64,000 nucleotides of DNA from contig JAGWLG010000004.1 of the NCBI GenBank assembly GCA_028864975.1, positions 62,001 through 126,000 on the forward strand. The letters run 5' to 3'. Both the position numbers and the translations under genes were made by a program. The stretch's first letter is position 1, and every line of letters begins with the position of its first letter. Origin of the DNA: Thermoplasmata archaeon. GTDB taxonomy: Archaea > Thermoplasmatota > Thermoplasmata > Lutacidiplasmatales > UBA184. Shown piece after piece: positions 1 through 8,387 of the stretch. The notes under the pieces were generated by a model. The model was given only the letters and a program-made list of their open reading frames with translations, had not been told where the DNA came from and did not search any database.

Positions 1-298
1 GGTCGAGGACGTGGTCCAGCAGATCGCCAGCCTTCGAGGAGAGGCCCCGTCGTCGGGCCACGTGCCCATCTAGGGCATCGAACACTCCCCCGCCGAAGAC
101 AAGGAAGGCCGCGGCGAGGAAGAGCAAAAGGCTCCACGGTGAGACGGGTGGGACGAATCGCGCCAGTGCGAGAGCGACCGATCCCAGCACGAAAAGTCCG
201 AACGCGAGCCAGCTCAGGGCGTCGGGTGACCAGCTCGGAAGGGCCTCGGCCAGACGGTCCAGGTGGGGCAAGGCCCTAGAACGGTGTCGGTCGAGCAT
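1..298 (-). CDS. CDP-alcohol phosphatidyltransferase, N-terminal part (runs off the window)
   Basis: This enzyme transfers a phosphatidyl/archaetidyl group from a CDP-activated lipid to an alcohol in membrane lipid synthesis. The visible 99 residues start at ATG 298 and contain two hydrophobic segments. They end with the complete family signature DG-x2-AR-x8-G-x3-D-x3-D, read here as DGHVAR, then G, DLLD and HVLD, which binds metal and the CDP-alcohol. The rest of the membrane domain lies beyond base 1. It is downstream of the AK6-like kinase on the same strand, with a 116-nt spacer. The acceptor alcohol (inositol phosphate, glycerol phosphate or serine) cannot be told from this part. Confidence 0.85.
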   Translation of the reverse strand, partial: MLDRHRSRALPHLDRLAEALPSWSPDALSWLAFGLFVLGSVALALARFVPPVSPWSLLLFLAAAFLVFGGGVFDALDGHVARRRGLSSKAGDLLDHVLD

Positions 299-315
299 AT
301 CCACAGTTACCGAAG

Positions 316-327
316 GTAGGGCCCTAC
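316..327. promoter_or_regulatory. 12-nt perfect palindrome GTAGGGCCCTAC
   Basis: A perfect 12-base palindrome lies 18-29 nt before the ATG of the phosphatidyltransferase gene. This is where a core promoter or operator would lie. A second inverted repeat (TCTCTA, 7-nt gap, TAGAGA, 353-371) lies further upstream. A regulatory role is a guess from position. Confidence 0.25.
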
Positions 328-414
328 GGCCGACGGTGAGATCCTACCGGCCTCTCTATAGGTACTAGAGACCACCGTTTTTCCTCGCATCTTCGGGGGG
401 GCGCTGGAGGGCGC

Positions 415-1002
415 TCAAGGGGGGACGCGCCTCCTCCGCCTTCTGGGTTTCGGCCGGGGGACCCCCATCTCGCCGCCCACGTCTTGGGCGAGCCAATCGA
501 TCATGCCGTGGTGCGGTCGGACGTTCCCACGGAGCACCGACCTCGCCCAGCCGGCCACGCTCGAAGGTGTTCGGTCCGTGGTATCGATCTCCCAGATGCG
601 ACGTCCGAGCGCGAGCGCTTCGAGCAGGATGACATCCACCATCTCGGCCTCGACGTTGCTCTGGAGCTGCTTCCCCTTCACGCCTCTTCGGAGCAACCGG
701 CGTCGGAGGACGTCGGGACGGCAACGGAGCAGAAGGGCCCCGGAGACCGGAAGCAGGTGAGCGAGGTGACCGACCAGCAGAACCGGCTTTCCCCGGTCCC
801 TCGCGATCTTCCGAACCCGTCGGGCTGCGAGCGCCATGTCGATGATCGCTGCGCCCGTTCTGTGGCGGCCTCGCCCCTCCGGAGCGAGGAGGTCTCGGAC
901 CTCGATCACCCGCCACGGAGCTTGGGTTCCCCGCCGTGACAGCAGCGTTCCTAAGGTGCTCTTGCCGGTACCAGGTGTACCGGTCAACGCATAGATGCGC
1001 AC
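415..1002 (-). CDS. AK6/Fap7-type adenylate kinase
   Basis: This is a 195-residue P-loop kinase of the AK6 (hCINAP/Fap7) group, which interconverts adenine nucleotides and in eukaryotes also helps late small-subunit ribosome assembly. The P-loop GTPGTGKST is at residues 8-16. The family HLAHLLP segment follows (VGHLAHLLP), then the RCRPDVLRRRL stretch and NVEAEMVDVILLEA near the LID region. The C-terminus is very basic (PKPRRRRRRVPP). The start is GTG 1002, which places the P-loop as in relatives. The divergent thermopsin gene begins at 1154. Confidence 0.85.
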   Translation of the reverse strand: MRIYALTGTPGTGKSTLGTLLSRRGTQAPWRVIEVRDLLAPEGRGRHRTGAAIIDMALAARRVRKIARDRGKPVLLVGHLAHLLPVSGALLLRCRPDVLRRRLLRRGVKGKQLQSNVEAEMVDVILLEALALGRRIWEIDTTDRTPSSVAGWARSVLRGNVRPHHGMIDWLAQDVGGEMGVPRPKPRRRRRRVPP

Positions 1003-1083
1003 CGTCTCCAGGGAACTCCGATATCCCTCGCCACCAACCCGCGTTTCCGTCGGTGGTGGGCGATTTGGGGCGTGTTCGAGCGA

Positions 1084-1098
1084 ACATATTTATAGGGA
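1084..1098 (+). promoter_or_regulatory. TATA element upstream of the thermopsin gene
   Basis: The AT-rich string ACATATTTATAGGG stands out in GC-rich DNA. A TATA box centred near 1092 predicts a start near 1118 and a leader of about 36 nt. That leader carries AAGGTGA (1140-1146), a good ribosome binding site just before ATG 1154. It could also serve the divergent kinase gene. Confidence 0.6.
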
Positions 1099-1153
1099 CC
1101 CCCTTGATGGGCTCGCGCTTCCCGGTGGGCGGGGAGCTCCAAGGTGAACGACA

Positions 1154-4100
1154 ATGGGCAATACTGCGACCGCTGCCAAGAGCCGCTTGAACCTGACCGC
1201 TTGGGCCCGGAACGTCGCTCCGTTCCTGGCGATCTCCGTCATGATGTTGATGTTGGTCTCCGGACTCGGGCTGATCTCCGCGGTCAGTGGGGCCGTGCCC
1301 CTCGGACACGCCGGTATCCCGACCTCCCATGCCGCCGCCAAGTCCACTTCTTCGGCCGCGGCGCCCGCTAAGGCCTCGGGAAGTTCGTCGAACTTTGCCC
1401 CCAACATGGCCCAGCGCGCTGCCCTTGAGCAGAACTGGGCCGCGAGCTCGAAGGCCGCCCACGTGCCCAGCACGGCCTACCTGCCACCGGACCTACTCTC
1501 TAACCGGGTCACTGCCCACCCCGGTCAAGCACTCAGCGTCAACCCACCCAACGACACCTACCCCGTCGGGATTGGCGATGTTGGGGTCACGAGCCTCGGC
1601 TACCCGCCCCGCACCGCGAGCCTGTTCAACACGGCCAGCTGGGAAGGGACGATGACCATCAATTCCGGCAGCGCCTTCATGATCAACAACGACGGGCCGG
1701 ACTTCTTTGGTGCCCAGCTCAACACGGTGCTTGAGAACGTGACCGTCGGGGGAAGCGCCCAGAACAGCTTCTGGACGCAGGATGTCTTCGACTACTCGCC
1801 GGTCGCCGGCCTCATCATCACGGACAACATCTGGAACTTCTCCAGCGCTTCCGGAGCGGAGCCTGCAGGAACGTTCGAGACGGGCTACTACAACGGCACC
1901 CCGACGGGCTCGTACTACTACGACCAGACCTTCCCACCGGCCGCGAACGTCCCGGCGACCTACCCGTTCACGGTCGACATGTGGACGAACGCGAGCATCG
2001 TTCCCTTCACCGGCCCCTGGGGGAACACCGTCTGGGACTCGGCCGTCACCTTCGGGTTCGTCATCCCTGGCTACTGCGGGAGCACCGCGGTTGGTTGCGG
2101 TAACTACGACAAGGTCCTGTTCACCTCCGGGCTCAACGGCACCAAGCCGGTCGCCCCGATGTTCCAGGTCAACGGCTATCACCTGACCCCGATCGGACTC
2201 CCCGCGGATGCGGAGATGGTCATGACCGGGCCTGGCGGCGGTTCGCAGACCAACCTCTACGCGTACAACGGCACGATGGGCCTTTCCTTCTGGAACACCT
2301 CCACCTACTCCCCAGCCCCGAACGTTTGGAACTTCGGGTTCGACACGGGCGAGTCCGCGGCGGGGATCGCCGAGCACTGGACCACGATGGGCAGTGTCTG
2401 GATGGAGTCCGGGCCCTCCATGTCGGCTCCGTTCTGGGGCATCACCCCGAACAACAACCACGGAACGATCACCGTCACGGGGACGATCAAGACCAAGTCC
2501 TCGCTCACCCCCTGGGTCTTCGTCTACCCGAACGGCACCACCTATCGGTACCACGGCACGGGGCTTGACCAAGCCGGGTGGGCTCCCCTAGTGACCCAGA
2601 AGGCCTTCGTCTGGGACCTGCCTCCGGGGAGCTACAACTGGACCGCGATGTACAGCCACTTTGACCCGCAGGTCGGTTCGTTCGCGACGAGCGGGGTGAT
2701 GACCATCACCCTGAAGTGGGACAACGTCAGCGGCAACCCCGGGGTCTACACTCCGCTCATGGCCTGGAACAACGCCCAGCTCACGGCGCAGTTCAACACG
2801 GGCGGCGACCAGCTCTGGAACGACACGAGCACGACCTACGGCGGGCTCTCGCCCTACTTCACGCAGCAGAACGACTACTTCTTCCCAACATTCCCGGGCG
2901 TCTTGCTCTTCGGGACAACGGCCCACGTGAACCTGACCAACCCGGCCTCGTTCTCGGTCAGCTTTGCACAGAGCCCCTGGTGGTCGAAGGTCTTCCAGCT
3001 CTTCGGGATCTACGCGCCCCCGGCGACAGCTCCTTCCAACCAGCTGTCGATCCAGTTCTACTACACGAGCAACGCGGCCGTGTGGGGTGCGAACGGTGCG
3101 AAGAACACCTTGAACCAGTGGGTGCCCTTCTTCAACCCGTACTCGGCCTTCTTCCCGTGGGCATCGATCGTCCTGTGGGATGCCGCGAACACCGTCATCG
3201 GAGACAACACGTTCGGTGGTTCCGGTAACGGCATCACCGCGATGAACGACTACTTGCCCGCGAGCATGAGCAACACCATCTGGGGCAACACGTTCTACAG
3301 CGACATGCTCGCCTACGGGAACGCCCCGGTGGCCATCAACGAGTGGGAGCCGGGCGACAGCATCTGGAACAACTACATTGGATCCTCCGTCTCGGAGCTG
3401 CCAACCAACCTGTGGAGCTTCGGTTCCCAGGTCAACCTCGACAACTGGAACCTCCCGAACGCGAAGTACTGGCCAGCGACGACGGTCTTCCACGATGACG
3501 GCTTTGCGATGACCGGCAGTGTCGTCGGCTCGACTTCGGTTTGCGGGAACGCCTGGGTCGGGTACGTCCCGGGGTCCGCTGCTCTTCCCTACACGGATGG
3601 CGGTCTCATCTCCAATGGTGGTGACTACTGTCCAGGCGCCATGGCCGAGCCTCTCACAGTCTCTGAGACCGGACTCCCGGTAGGGACGGCGTGGACGGCC
3701 ACGCTCACGCCCGACTGCGCCGCAGCGTGGGTCGTGACGTGCCCCTGGATGGGTCAGGCCCCAATGACCGTGAGCGCCTCGACGGCTAGCTCCGTCATGT
3801 ATGGCGTGGCGCCCGGCGAGTACAGCTGGGTCGCGGGCACCGTGGCGGGCGCCTCCCCTGGTGTCGGATACTTCGGCAACCCTGACTCGGGCCAACTCTG
3901 GGTCGGGACCGCAGCGTCGACGGTCATGATCACCTACGTTTCTCCAGTGATCAGCATCTCGAGCCCCACTGCCGGCCAAGCCTTGGCGGCTCCGTTGTAC
4001 AATGTCTCGGTCGCGTGGGGGACCACAGGAACCGCCGCGTCCGTGAGCTACAACCTGCAGATCGAGGATGCGGCCATGAAGACGGACGAGCTCCCCAAGA

Positions 4101-4948
4101 ACCTCTGGATCGTCGGCACGGCCACGTCCTACAACCTGGCCTACCAGTCGTTCGCGCCGCAGTGCTACAACGTGGTCATGGGCATCTACAACGGGACCTC
4201 CGCTGTGACCGACGTGCCTGCGGGGGACATCACGACCTGGCCGGTCTGGGTGTCGGTTCCGTTCTGCGTCCAAGCGGGAGCGGTCTCCACCGTTCTCCCC
4301 GGGGCTCCCAACGGGGCCCAGGCCGCGGGCAACGTCCCGATCGCCTGGTCGTGGTCCGGTCAGGGCGGGATCAGCACGGCGACGATCACCGTCTTCAACG
4401 GCACGACCATCACCGGCAACGTCCTGGTGCCGCAGCAGTCGGTGGGAACCTCGTCGGACGCCTATGCCTCCGGGGTGCTCATCGCCACGATCGTGCCGAG
4501 CTCGGGGTCGTGGAACGCAACGGTTCTACTCTCCGTGGAGGACATGTACGGTGGTCCCGGTAACGGCTTCGCGTTCACCAACTTCACCTATACGTTCATG
4601 GTGAACGCCCCCGTCGTGGTGCCGCCACCCCAGCCGGTCAGATCGACCTATTGGGACAACTCGACGACCACCATCTGGTACAACGCAACCGGCGGCTCGG
4701 TCGCCGGTCTCGGCATCAACACCCTGGGCGCGATCCTGCTTGACCTCGGCATCATCATCGGCGGAATCATCGGCATTATCGCCGGGATGATGTTGACCAA
4801 GCGCAAGGGCTCGGGTGGCGCAGGCGGCGCGGCCATGGGCGGCTCAGCCGATGCGGCCGCGACGGCCTTCCGGTGCCCGGCGTGCGACGCGAGCTTCCCA
4901 GACCAGGGCTCCCTGGACAGCCACCGGAAGACAGTGCACGGGGCGTAG
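1154..4948 (+). CDS. Giant membrane-anchored thermopsin (peptidase A5) with C-terminal C2H2 finger
   Basis: This is a 1264-residue secreted acid protease of the thermopsin family, which cleaves proteins at low pH outside the cell. A signal/anchor helix covers about residues 19-50. The thermopsin domain (about 135-440) starts at YPVGIGDVGVTSLGYPP and holds the family-typical runs ENVTVGG, FWTQDVFDY and NIWNFSS. A long beta-rich, Asn/Thr-rich region with many N-glycosylation sequons follows. A second membrane helix is at about 1186-1217 (LGAILLDLGIIIGGIIG). The tail after it has a C2H2 zinc finger: CPAC, 12 residues, then H-x4-H (HRKTVH). Standard thermopsins are roughly a third of this length. 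The start is ATG 1154 with AAGGTGA upstream. The topology (finger inside) is inferred from the helices. Confidence 0.85.
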   Translation: MGNTATAAKSRLNLTAWARNVAPFLAISVMMLMLVSGLGLISAVSGAVPLGHAGIPTSHAAAKSTSSAAAPAKASGSSSNFAPNMAQRAALEQNWAASSKAAHVPSTAYLPPDLLSNRVTAHPGQALSVNPPNDTYPVGIGDVGVTSLGYPPRTASLFNTASWEGTMTINSGSAFMINNDGPDFFGAQLNTVLENVTVGGSAQNSFWTQDVFDYSPVAGLIITDNIWNFSSASGAEPAGTFETGYYNGTPTGSYYYDQTFPPAANVPATYPFTVDMWTNASIVPFTGPWGNTVWDSAVTFGFVIPGYCGSTAVGCGNYDKVLFTSGLNGTKPVAPMFQVNGYHLTPIGLPADAEMVMTGPGGGSQTNLYAYNGTMGLSFWNTSTYSPAPNVWNFGFDTGESAAGIAEHWTTMGSVWMESGPSMSAPFWGITPNNNHGTITVTGTIKTKSSLTPWVFVYPNGTTYRYHGTGLDQAGWAPLVTQKAFVWDLPPGSYNWTAMYSHFDPQVGSFATSGVMTITLKWDNVSGNPGVYTPLMAWNNAQLTAQFNTGGDQLWNDTSTTYGGLSPYFTQQNDYFFPTFPGVLLFGTTAHVNLTNPASFSVSFAQSPWWSKVFQLFGIYAPPATAPSNQLSIQFYYTSNAAVWGANGAKNTLNQWVPFFNPYSAFFPWASIVLWDAANTVIGDNTFGGSGNGITAMNDYLPASMSNTIWGNTFYSDMLAYGNAPVAINEWEPGDSIWNNYIGSSVSELPTNLWSFGSQVNLDNWNLPNAKYWPATTVFHDDGFAMTGSVVGSTSVCGNAWVGYVPGSAALPYTDGGLISNGGDYCPGAMAEPLTVSETGLPVGTAWTATLTPDCAAAWVVTCPWMGQAPMTVSASTASSVMYGVAPGEYSWVAGTVAGASPGVGYFGNPDSGQLWVGTAASTVMITYVSPVISISSPTAGQALAAPLYNVSVAWGTTGTAASVSYNLQIEDAAMKTDELPKNLWIVGTATSYNLAYQSFAPQCYNVVMGIYNGTSAVTDVPAGDITTWPVWVSVPFCVQAGAVSTVLPGAPNGAQAAGNVPIAWSWSGQGGISTATITVFNGTTITGNVLVPQQSVGTSSDAYASGVLIATIVPSSGSWNATVLLSVEDMYGGPGNGFAFTNFTYTFMVNAPVVVPPPQPVRSTYWDNSTTTIWYNATGGSVAGLGINTLGAILLDLGIIIGGIIGIIAGMMLTKRKGSGGAGGAAMGGSADAAATAFRCPACDASFPDQGSLDSHRKTVHGA

Positions 4949-4980
4949 ACCGGGGTTCGCCGAAGGCTCCGAACGAACGG

Positions 4981-5006
4981 CCCCCCTGACCTTCAGGTCA
5001 GGGGGG
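4981..5006 (+). terminator. Strong hairpin terminator after thermopsin
   Basis: A perfect 12-bp stem (CCCCCCTGACCT with AGGTCAGGGGGG, 2-nt loop) lies 33 nt after the thermopsin stop. It is followed by a pyrimidine-rich tract (CCCTTTCCTTCCCTC...). It separates the convergent thermopsin and glyA genes. Confidence 0.7.
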
Positions 5007-5127
5007 ACCGAACCCTTTCCTTCCCTCTTCTTCTTCGATGGTTCTGGAGTGACCCGGCCGTGTCACGAGCCAGAGCGTGGCGCCTTCTCGCCCAACTGTT
5101 ACGGAGCTGAAGACCGAGGGGCGGTCG

Positions 5128-6366
5128 TCACAGGAACGCCATGCCACGGTAGCGGTGGCGAAAGGCCGCGATCTCGCGGCGGACGTCCTTGCGGTCGAGC
5201 CCTGACTCCTTGATCAACCGCGCGACCTTCGGCATGTCCTTCGGCTTGAGCCCGAGGCGGGTCGCCTCGGCGGTGCCAAGTCGTCCCACTAGGTCGATGA
5301 TCAGGTTCTGGGCCTCGAGGCGACGAGCGAACCCGGGGGGTGCGACCCCGAACTTCCGCTTGAGTTCCTCACCGTCCAGGTGGACCTGGTGGGACTCGGT
5401 GTACCCCTCGTCCTTGCCGATGACCGGGACTTCCTCCTGGTCCAGAGCCTTCGCTAGGGCCTTCGAGTTCTCGACCACGCGGGAGGCGTAGGGGGCGCCC
5501 ACCCGTTCCGTCTCCAAGAGGGCCTGGGCGAGACCCGCGATCCGGTTCCAGTGGGCGTTGTCAAGGATCCTCCAGGTGAGGGCGGCATCGATCTGCTGGA
5601 AGAGGTCCTCACGGTCCGTCGCGAAAAGCCCTCCTTGGGGGCCGAAGAGGGACTTGTGCGTCGAGCCAAAAACGACGTCCGCCCCCTCCCCCAGAGGGTC
5701 TTGAAAGGTCCCTCCCATGATGAGGCCCATGACGTGGGAGGCATCGTAGAGAACGAGCGCCCCCACCTCGTGGGCTATCTTGGCGACCTCCTTTAGCGGA
5801 TAGGGGAACAGGACGAAGCTCTGTCCCAGGACCAGCGCCTGGGGACGGTCGCGGTGGAGGAGCTCGGAGACTTCCTCCACGTCTAGTCGGTGGGTCGGTC
5901 CGTGGAGTGGGAGCGGCAGCACCTCATGACCCAGGACCGCAGGAAGGTACCCTGGAGCGTAGCCGTCGTATCCCCCGTCCACCGGTTGGACGGCTAGGTA
6001 CCGTGCCCCCTTAGGCAGGAGGGGCGCGAGGACGCACATCGAGGCAACGTGGCCCGAGAGGGGGCGCACGGAAGCGAACTTCCCGTGCAGCAGCCGTCCC
6101 GTGGCACGAGAGGCGAGCTCCTCCACCTGGTCGGTGTAGCGCGTTCCAGCGTAGCCGTTGTCGACCTTCTCTCCGTGGAGCATCTGGTCGAGCGGCAGGG
6201 TGTAACGACGTGAAAGGTCGCTCGCGAGGTAACGTTGGACGGTGGGGGAGGATAGGTTCTCCGAAGCGAGGAGGTTCAGGCAATCCCGGGCGCGCCAGCG
6301 CTCGTGAGCGTCAAGGAGCTGCTTGAGCCTGCGCTCCTCGCCCCCTTTCCCCTTGGACAAGGGCAT
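5128..6366 (-). CDS. glyA: Serine hydroxymethyltransferase
   Basis: This PLP enzyme converts serine plus a pterin carrier to glycine and the one-carbon adduct. The protein has 412 residues from ATG 6366, chosen because GGAG lies about 10 nt upstream and the csl4 stop is only 31 nt away. An open frame continues further upstream but overlaps csl4 and has no SHMT similarity. Seen motifs: LLASENLSS near the N-terminus, GYAGTRY, and STHKSLFGPQGG with the PLP lysine at about 237. The YDASHVMG stretch holds the Asp that contacts the PLP ring. It is last in the PRC-barrel/tRNA/METTL5/csl4/glyA block. Confidence 0.93.
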   Translation of the reverse strand: MPLSKGKGGEERRLKQLLDAHERWRARDCLNLLASENLSSPTVQRYLASDLSRRYTLPLDQMLHGEKVDNGYAGTRYTDQVEELASRATGRLLHGKFASVRPLSGHVASMCVLAPLLPKGARYLAVQPVDGGYDGYAPGYLPAVLGHEVLPLPLHGPTHRLDVEEVSELLHRDRPQALVLGQSFVLFPYPLKEVAKIAHEVGALVLYDASHVMGLIMGGTFQDPLGEGADVVFGSTHKSLFGPQGGLFATDREDLFQQIDAALTWRILDNAHWNRIAGLAQALLETERVGAPYASRVVENSKALAKALDQEEVPVIGKDEGYTESHQVHLDGEELKRKFGVAPPGFARRLEAQNLIIDLVGRLGTAEATRLGLKPKDMPKVARLIKESGLDRKDVRREIAAFRHRYRGMAFL

Positions 6367-6397
6367 GAGGGCGCTCCAGGGATCTCCCGGGAAGGAG

Positions 6398-7168
6398 CTA
6401 CTCTGGCGGGAGGTCGGCAGGTCCCCGTTCGGGGGCGGGACGGTCCCGAGAGGGGTTGCCTGCGTGCTCCCCTTCGTCTCGGTGGCCATGCCCACCCTCT
6501 CGTCGGGGGTGGCGTCGTGGACCATCCCGGTCATCGCGGTCCCGGTGATGGCGTTCTCCTTCAGGTCGACCGCCCGAGGGCTCCTCCTCCACCGACCCGC
6601 CCTTGTGCCCCCCATAGTCGCGGGAGACCTTGCGATGCTCCCGGCGTCCGCATCGGGAGCAGACCAGCTGGTTTCCGCTCGCGTGGGTCAAGATCCCGTG
6701 GCAGTCAGTGCAACGGCCGAGGATGACCCCGAGCTCGGGGCCCTGGGTCGAGAGCTTCACCACGGGGTAGCCCTGGAGGACGACCGCCTTGAGGATGTCC
6801 CCGATGGCAAACTCCCCCGAGAGCTCCTCGACGTAGCTCTCCTTCGCTTTCGAGATGTGGACCGTCCCTTCCGGGTTCCCGGGCACGCCGCGGCCGGTCT
6901 TCGCATGGGTCAGGACCGTCGTGACGAGCATGGCGCTCTTGATCTCCTCGATGCGGGCATAGACGACTTCGCCCTCGGCGAGGTGAGGCACCTCGTGGAG
7001 CGCGTGCACGGTGACGGTGCGGTTCTGGGCATCGATGTGGGGATGTCCCATCAGGGCCGCGTAGACCTGGCCATTGTACTCGTAGGTCCCTCGTCCAGGG
7101 ACGTACTCTTCGGCGGTGCCCAACAGGTCCCCCGGGAGGACCAGGCGTTCTTCGGAGGGTTCGCTCAT
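6398..7168 (-). CDS. csl4: Exosome subunit Csl4 with an extra charged tail
   Basis: Csl4 is the S1-domain cap protein of the archaeal RNA exosome and helps recruit substrates and DnaG. The 256-residue protein has the N-terminal domain (LVLPGDLLGTAEEYVPG), an S1 domain (about 63-140) and a zinc ribbon with Cys 153, 156, 170 and 173. Archaeal Csl4 normally ends shortly after the ribbon. Here another 70 residues follow (about 187-256), made almost only of His, Arg, Asp, Glu, Gly and Pro, which look disordered and may bind RNA. It lies 16 nt downstream of the METTL5-like gene and 31 nt upstream of glyA. Confidence 0.92.
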   Translation of the reverse strand: MSEPSEERLVLPGDLLGTAEEYVPGRGTYEYNGQVYAALMGHPHIDAQNRTVTVHALHEVPHLAEGEVVYARIEEIKSAMLVTTVLTHAKTGRGVPGNPEGTVHISKAKESYVEELSGEFAIGDILKAVVLQGYPVVKLSTQGPELGVILGRCTDCHGILTHASGNQLVCSRCGRREHRKVSRDYGGHKGGSVEEEPSGGRPEGERHHRDRDDRDGPRRHPRREGGHGHRDEGEHAGNPSRDRPAPERGPADLPPE

Positions 7169-7184
7169 CTTCCTCGCTCTTCCT

Positions 7185-7856
7185 TTACCTGCTTCGCAGG
7201 ACCCATCGGTCGACCTCGATCCGTCCCCGGGCTTCCCGATGGTGGGGGAAGGTCGGGGGCAACGTCCAGGGGCTCCTTCGGTGGTCCTCGATGGTCAGAT
7301 GGCGAGCGATTGACCAGCGCTCTATAAAAGCTTGGGAGGCGGCGTTCGAGAGGAGGTAGACCGCTCCCCCGGAGGGGGAGATCGCCCCGGCCGCCGCCTC
7401 CAGGAAGGGGCGGTCCGCGTGCTTGCGCTGCGCCCCGAAGGGCGGGTTCATGACGACGGTATCGGCCAAAGGCACGGGCGGCTCCCTCGAGGTGGAGCCT
7501 AGTTCCCGCTGGACCCAGGCAATCTCGGCGTTCGCGCGGCGAGCGTTCTCCCGGGCCACCGAGAGTGCCTCGGGGTCCTGGTCCACTCCCGTCACGGACG
7601 CAGCCCCAAGGAGCGCCGCGCCGATCGCGAGGACCCCCGTGCCGCAGCCCAGATCGAGCACGCGTCGCCCCACGATATCGCCACGGACGAAGGCCTCCCA
7701 CAGGAGCTCGCTCGCGGCCTCCGCCGGTGTGACCACCTGCTCGGTTCGGGCATCAGGGTGGGGAAATCCCTCGAGCTGAGCGAGGGCACGGAGGAGCTCT
7801 GTCCTCTTTCGGAGGGGGGGCGGGGGGGCCGCCCGCTGGGGGGGAGGTTCCGTCAT
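7185..7856 (-). CDS. METTL5-like RNA N6-adenine methyltransferase
   Basis: This is a 223-residue SAM-dependent methyltransferase. The SAM-binding motif VLDLGCGTG is at about 66-74, the acidic strand end VDQDPEA at 91-97, and the catalytic NPPFG at 137-141. NPPF marks N6-adenine or related amino methylation. The run NPPFGAQRKHADRPF matches the METTL5 group, which methylates small-subunit rRNA in eukaryotes. Assignment of the substrate is inference. The first 24 residues are Pro/Arg-rich and not part of the fold. The A of its ATG (7856) is the discriminator base of tRNA-Leu, so processing of that tRNA would cut the start codon. A later non-ATG start is possible. Confidence 0.8.
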   Translation of the reverse strand: MTEPPPQRAAPPPPLRKRTELLRALAQLEGFPHPDARTEQVVTPAEAASELLWEAFVRGDIVGRRVLDLGCGTGVLAIGAALLGAASVTGVDQDPEALSVARENARRANAEIAWVQRELGSTSREPPVPLADTVVMNPPFGAQRKHADRPFLEAAAGAISPSGGAVYLLSNAASQAFIERWSIARHLTIEDHRRSPWTLPPTFPHHREARGRIEVDRWVLRSR

Positions 7857-7972
7857 GCGGGGAGCCGGATTCGAACCGGCGAACGCCTGCGCGACGGAAT
7901 CTCTTCTCGAGGAGAGACGCGACCTCTCCCCGGTTTAAGTTCCGCGTCGTTTCCAAGCTTGACTATCCCCGC
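7856..7972 (-). tRNA. tRNA-Leu(UAA) with a 33-nt intron at 37/38
   Basis: The acceptor stem pairs GCGGGGA with TCCCCGC, discriminator A, no encoded CCA. The D arm has a 3-bp stem (GTC/GAC) and GG in the loop. The anticodon stem pairs CGGAA with TTCCG around loop CTTAAAA, giving anticodon TAA (Leu). The variable arm is long (CGC, GCAG, GCG), as expected for type II Leu tRNA. The T arm is GCCGG TTCGAAT CCGGC. A 33-nt insert follows A37 at the canonical intron site and forms its own GGAGAG/CTCTCC stem. The gene starts 8 nt after the PRC-barrel stop and its last base is the first base of the METTL5-like ATG. Confidence 0.95.
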
Positions 7973-7980
7973 GCCAGGTC

Positions 7981-8301
7981 TCAGCGGGAGGCCCGCTCTA
8001 AGACCGGGGCGCGAGGGGGAGGGGCCGCGGCGGGGGCCGTGGGCGCTGGCGAGGCCTTCTTTGCCGAAACGCGCTTCGGGAAGTACTTCAGGAGGATCAC
8101 GTCGTTCACCGCCGCCACCCAGCGGAACGGGACGTTCACGCCTCGCGAGCCTTCGACCAGGTACTCGCTAGGTTCCGCGACGAAGAGCCCATCCGCCCGG
8201 CCACCCTCGACGTCCAGGACGATGTTCGTGACCTTGCCGAGGTGGCGTCCGTCAGGGGTGTAGACGTCCCGGTCGACCAGTTGGGTGATCTCTACGAGCA
8301 T
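7981..8301 (-). CDS. PRC-barrel domain protein
   Basis: This is a 106-residue protein whose first 75 residues form a PRC-barrel (VDRDVYTPDGRHLGKVTNIV, then a variable strand and VPFRWVAAVNDVILL). The fold occurs in RimM-like ribosome maturation factors and in archaeal homologues of unknown role. The last 25 residues are Ala/Pro-rich. ATG 8301 is preferred over GTG 8328 because GGAG lies 8 nt upstream and a TATA-like CTTAAGG near 8342 would then give a leader of about 15 nt. It is the first gene of the tRNA-Leu/METTL5/csl4/glyA block. Confidence 0.75.
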   Translation of the reverse strand: MLVEITQLVDRDVYTPDGRHLGKVTNIVLDVEGGRADGLFVAEPSEYLVEGSRGVNVPFRWVAAVNDVILLKYFPKRVSAKKASPAPTAPAAAPPPRAPVLERASR

Positions 8302-8337
8302 GGTGGGGGCTCCTCGAACGTCAAGCACGCGTGACCC

Positions 8338-8346
8338 GCCTTAAGA
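8338..8346 (-). promoter_or_regulatory. TATA-like element (CTTAAGG) for the PRC-barrel/tRNA-Leu block
   Basis: CCTTAAG is the only AT-rich string between the DNA ligase stop (8388) and the PRC-barrel start. It sits about 41 nt before ATG 8301, so a transcript would start near 8316 with a short leader carrying GGAG. Confidence 0.45.
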
Positions 8347-8387
8347 CCTTTCCCCTCGAGACGCACCCAGGGTCGCCCCTACGGGGC

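Noticed and set aside
2588..4273. 561-codon open frame on the minus strand inside the thermopsin gene
   Set aside because: Composition is Arg/Gly/Val/Asp-rich as in typical antisense shadows of GC-rich genes, with no domain; the plus frame is a clear thermopsin.
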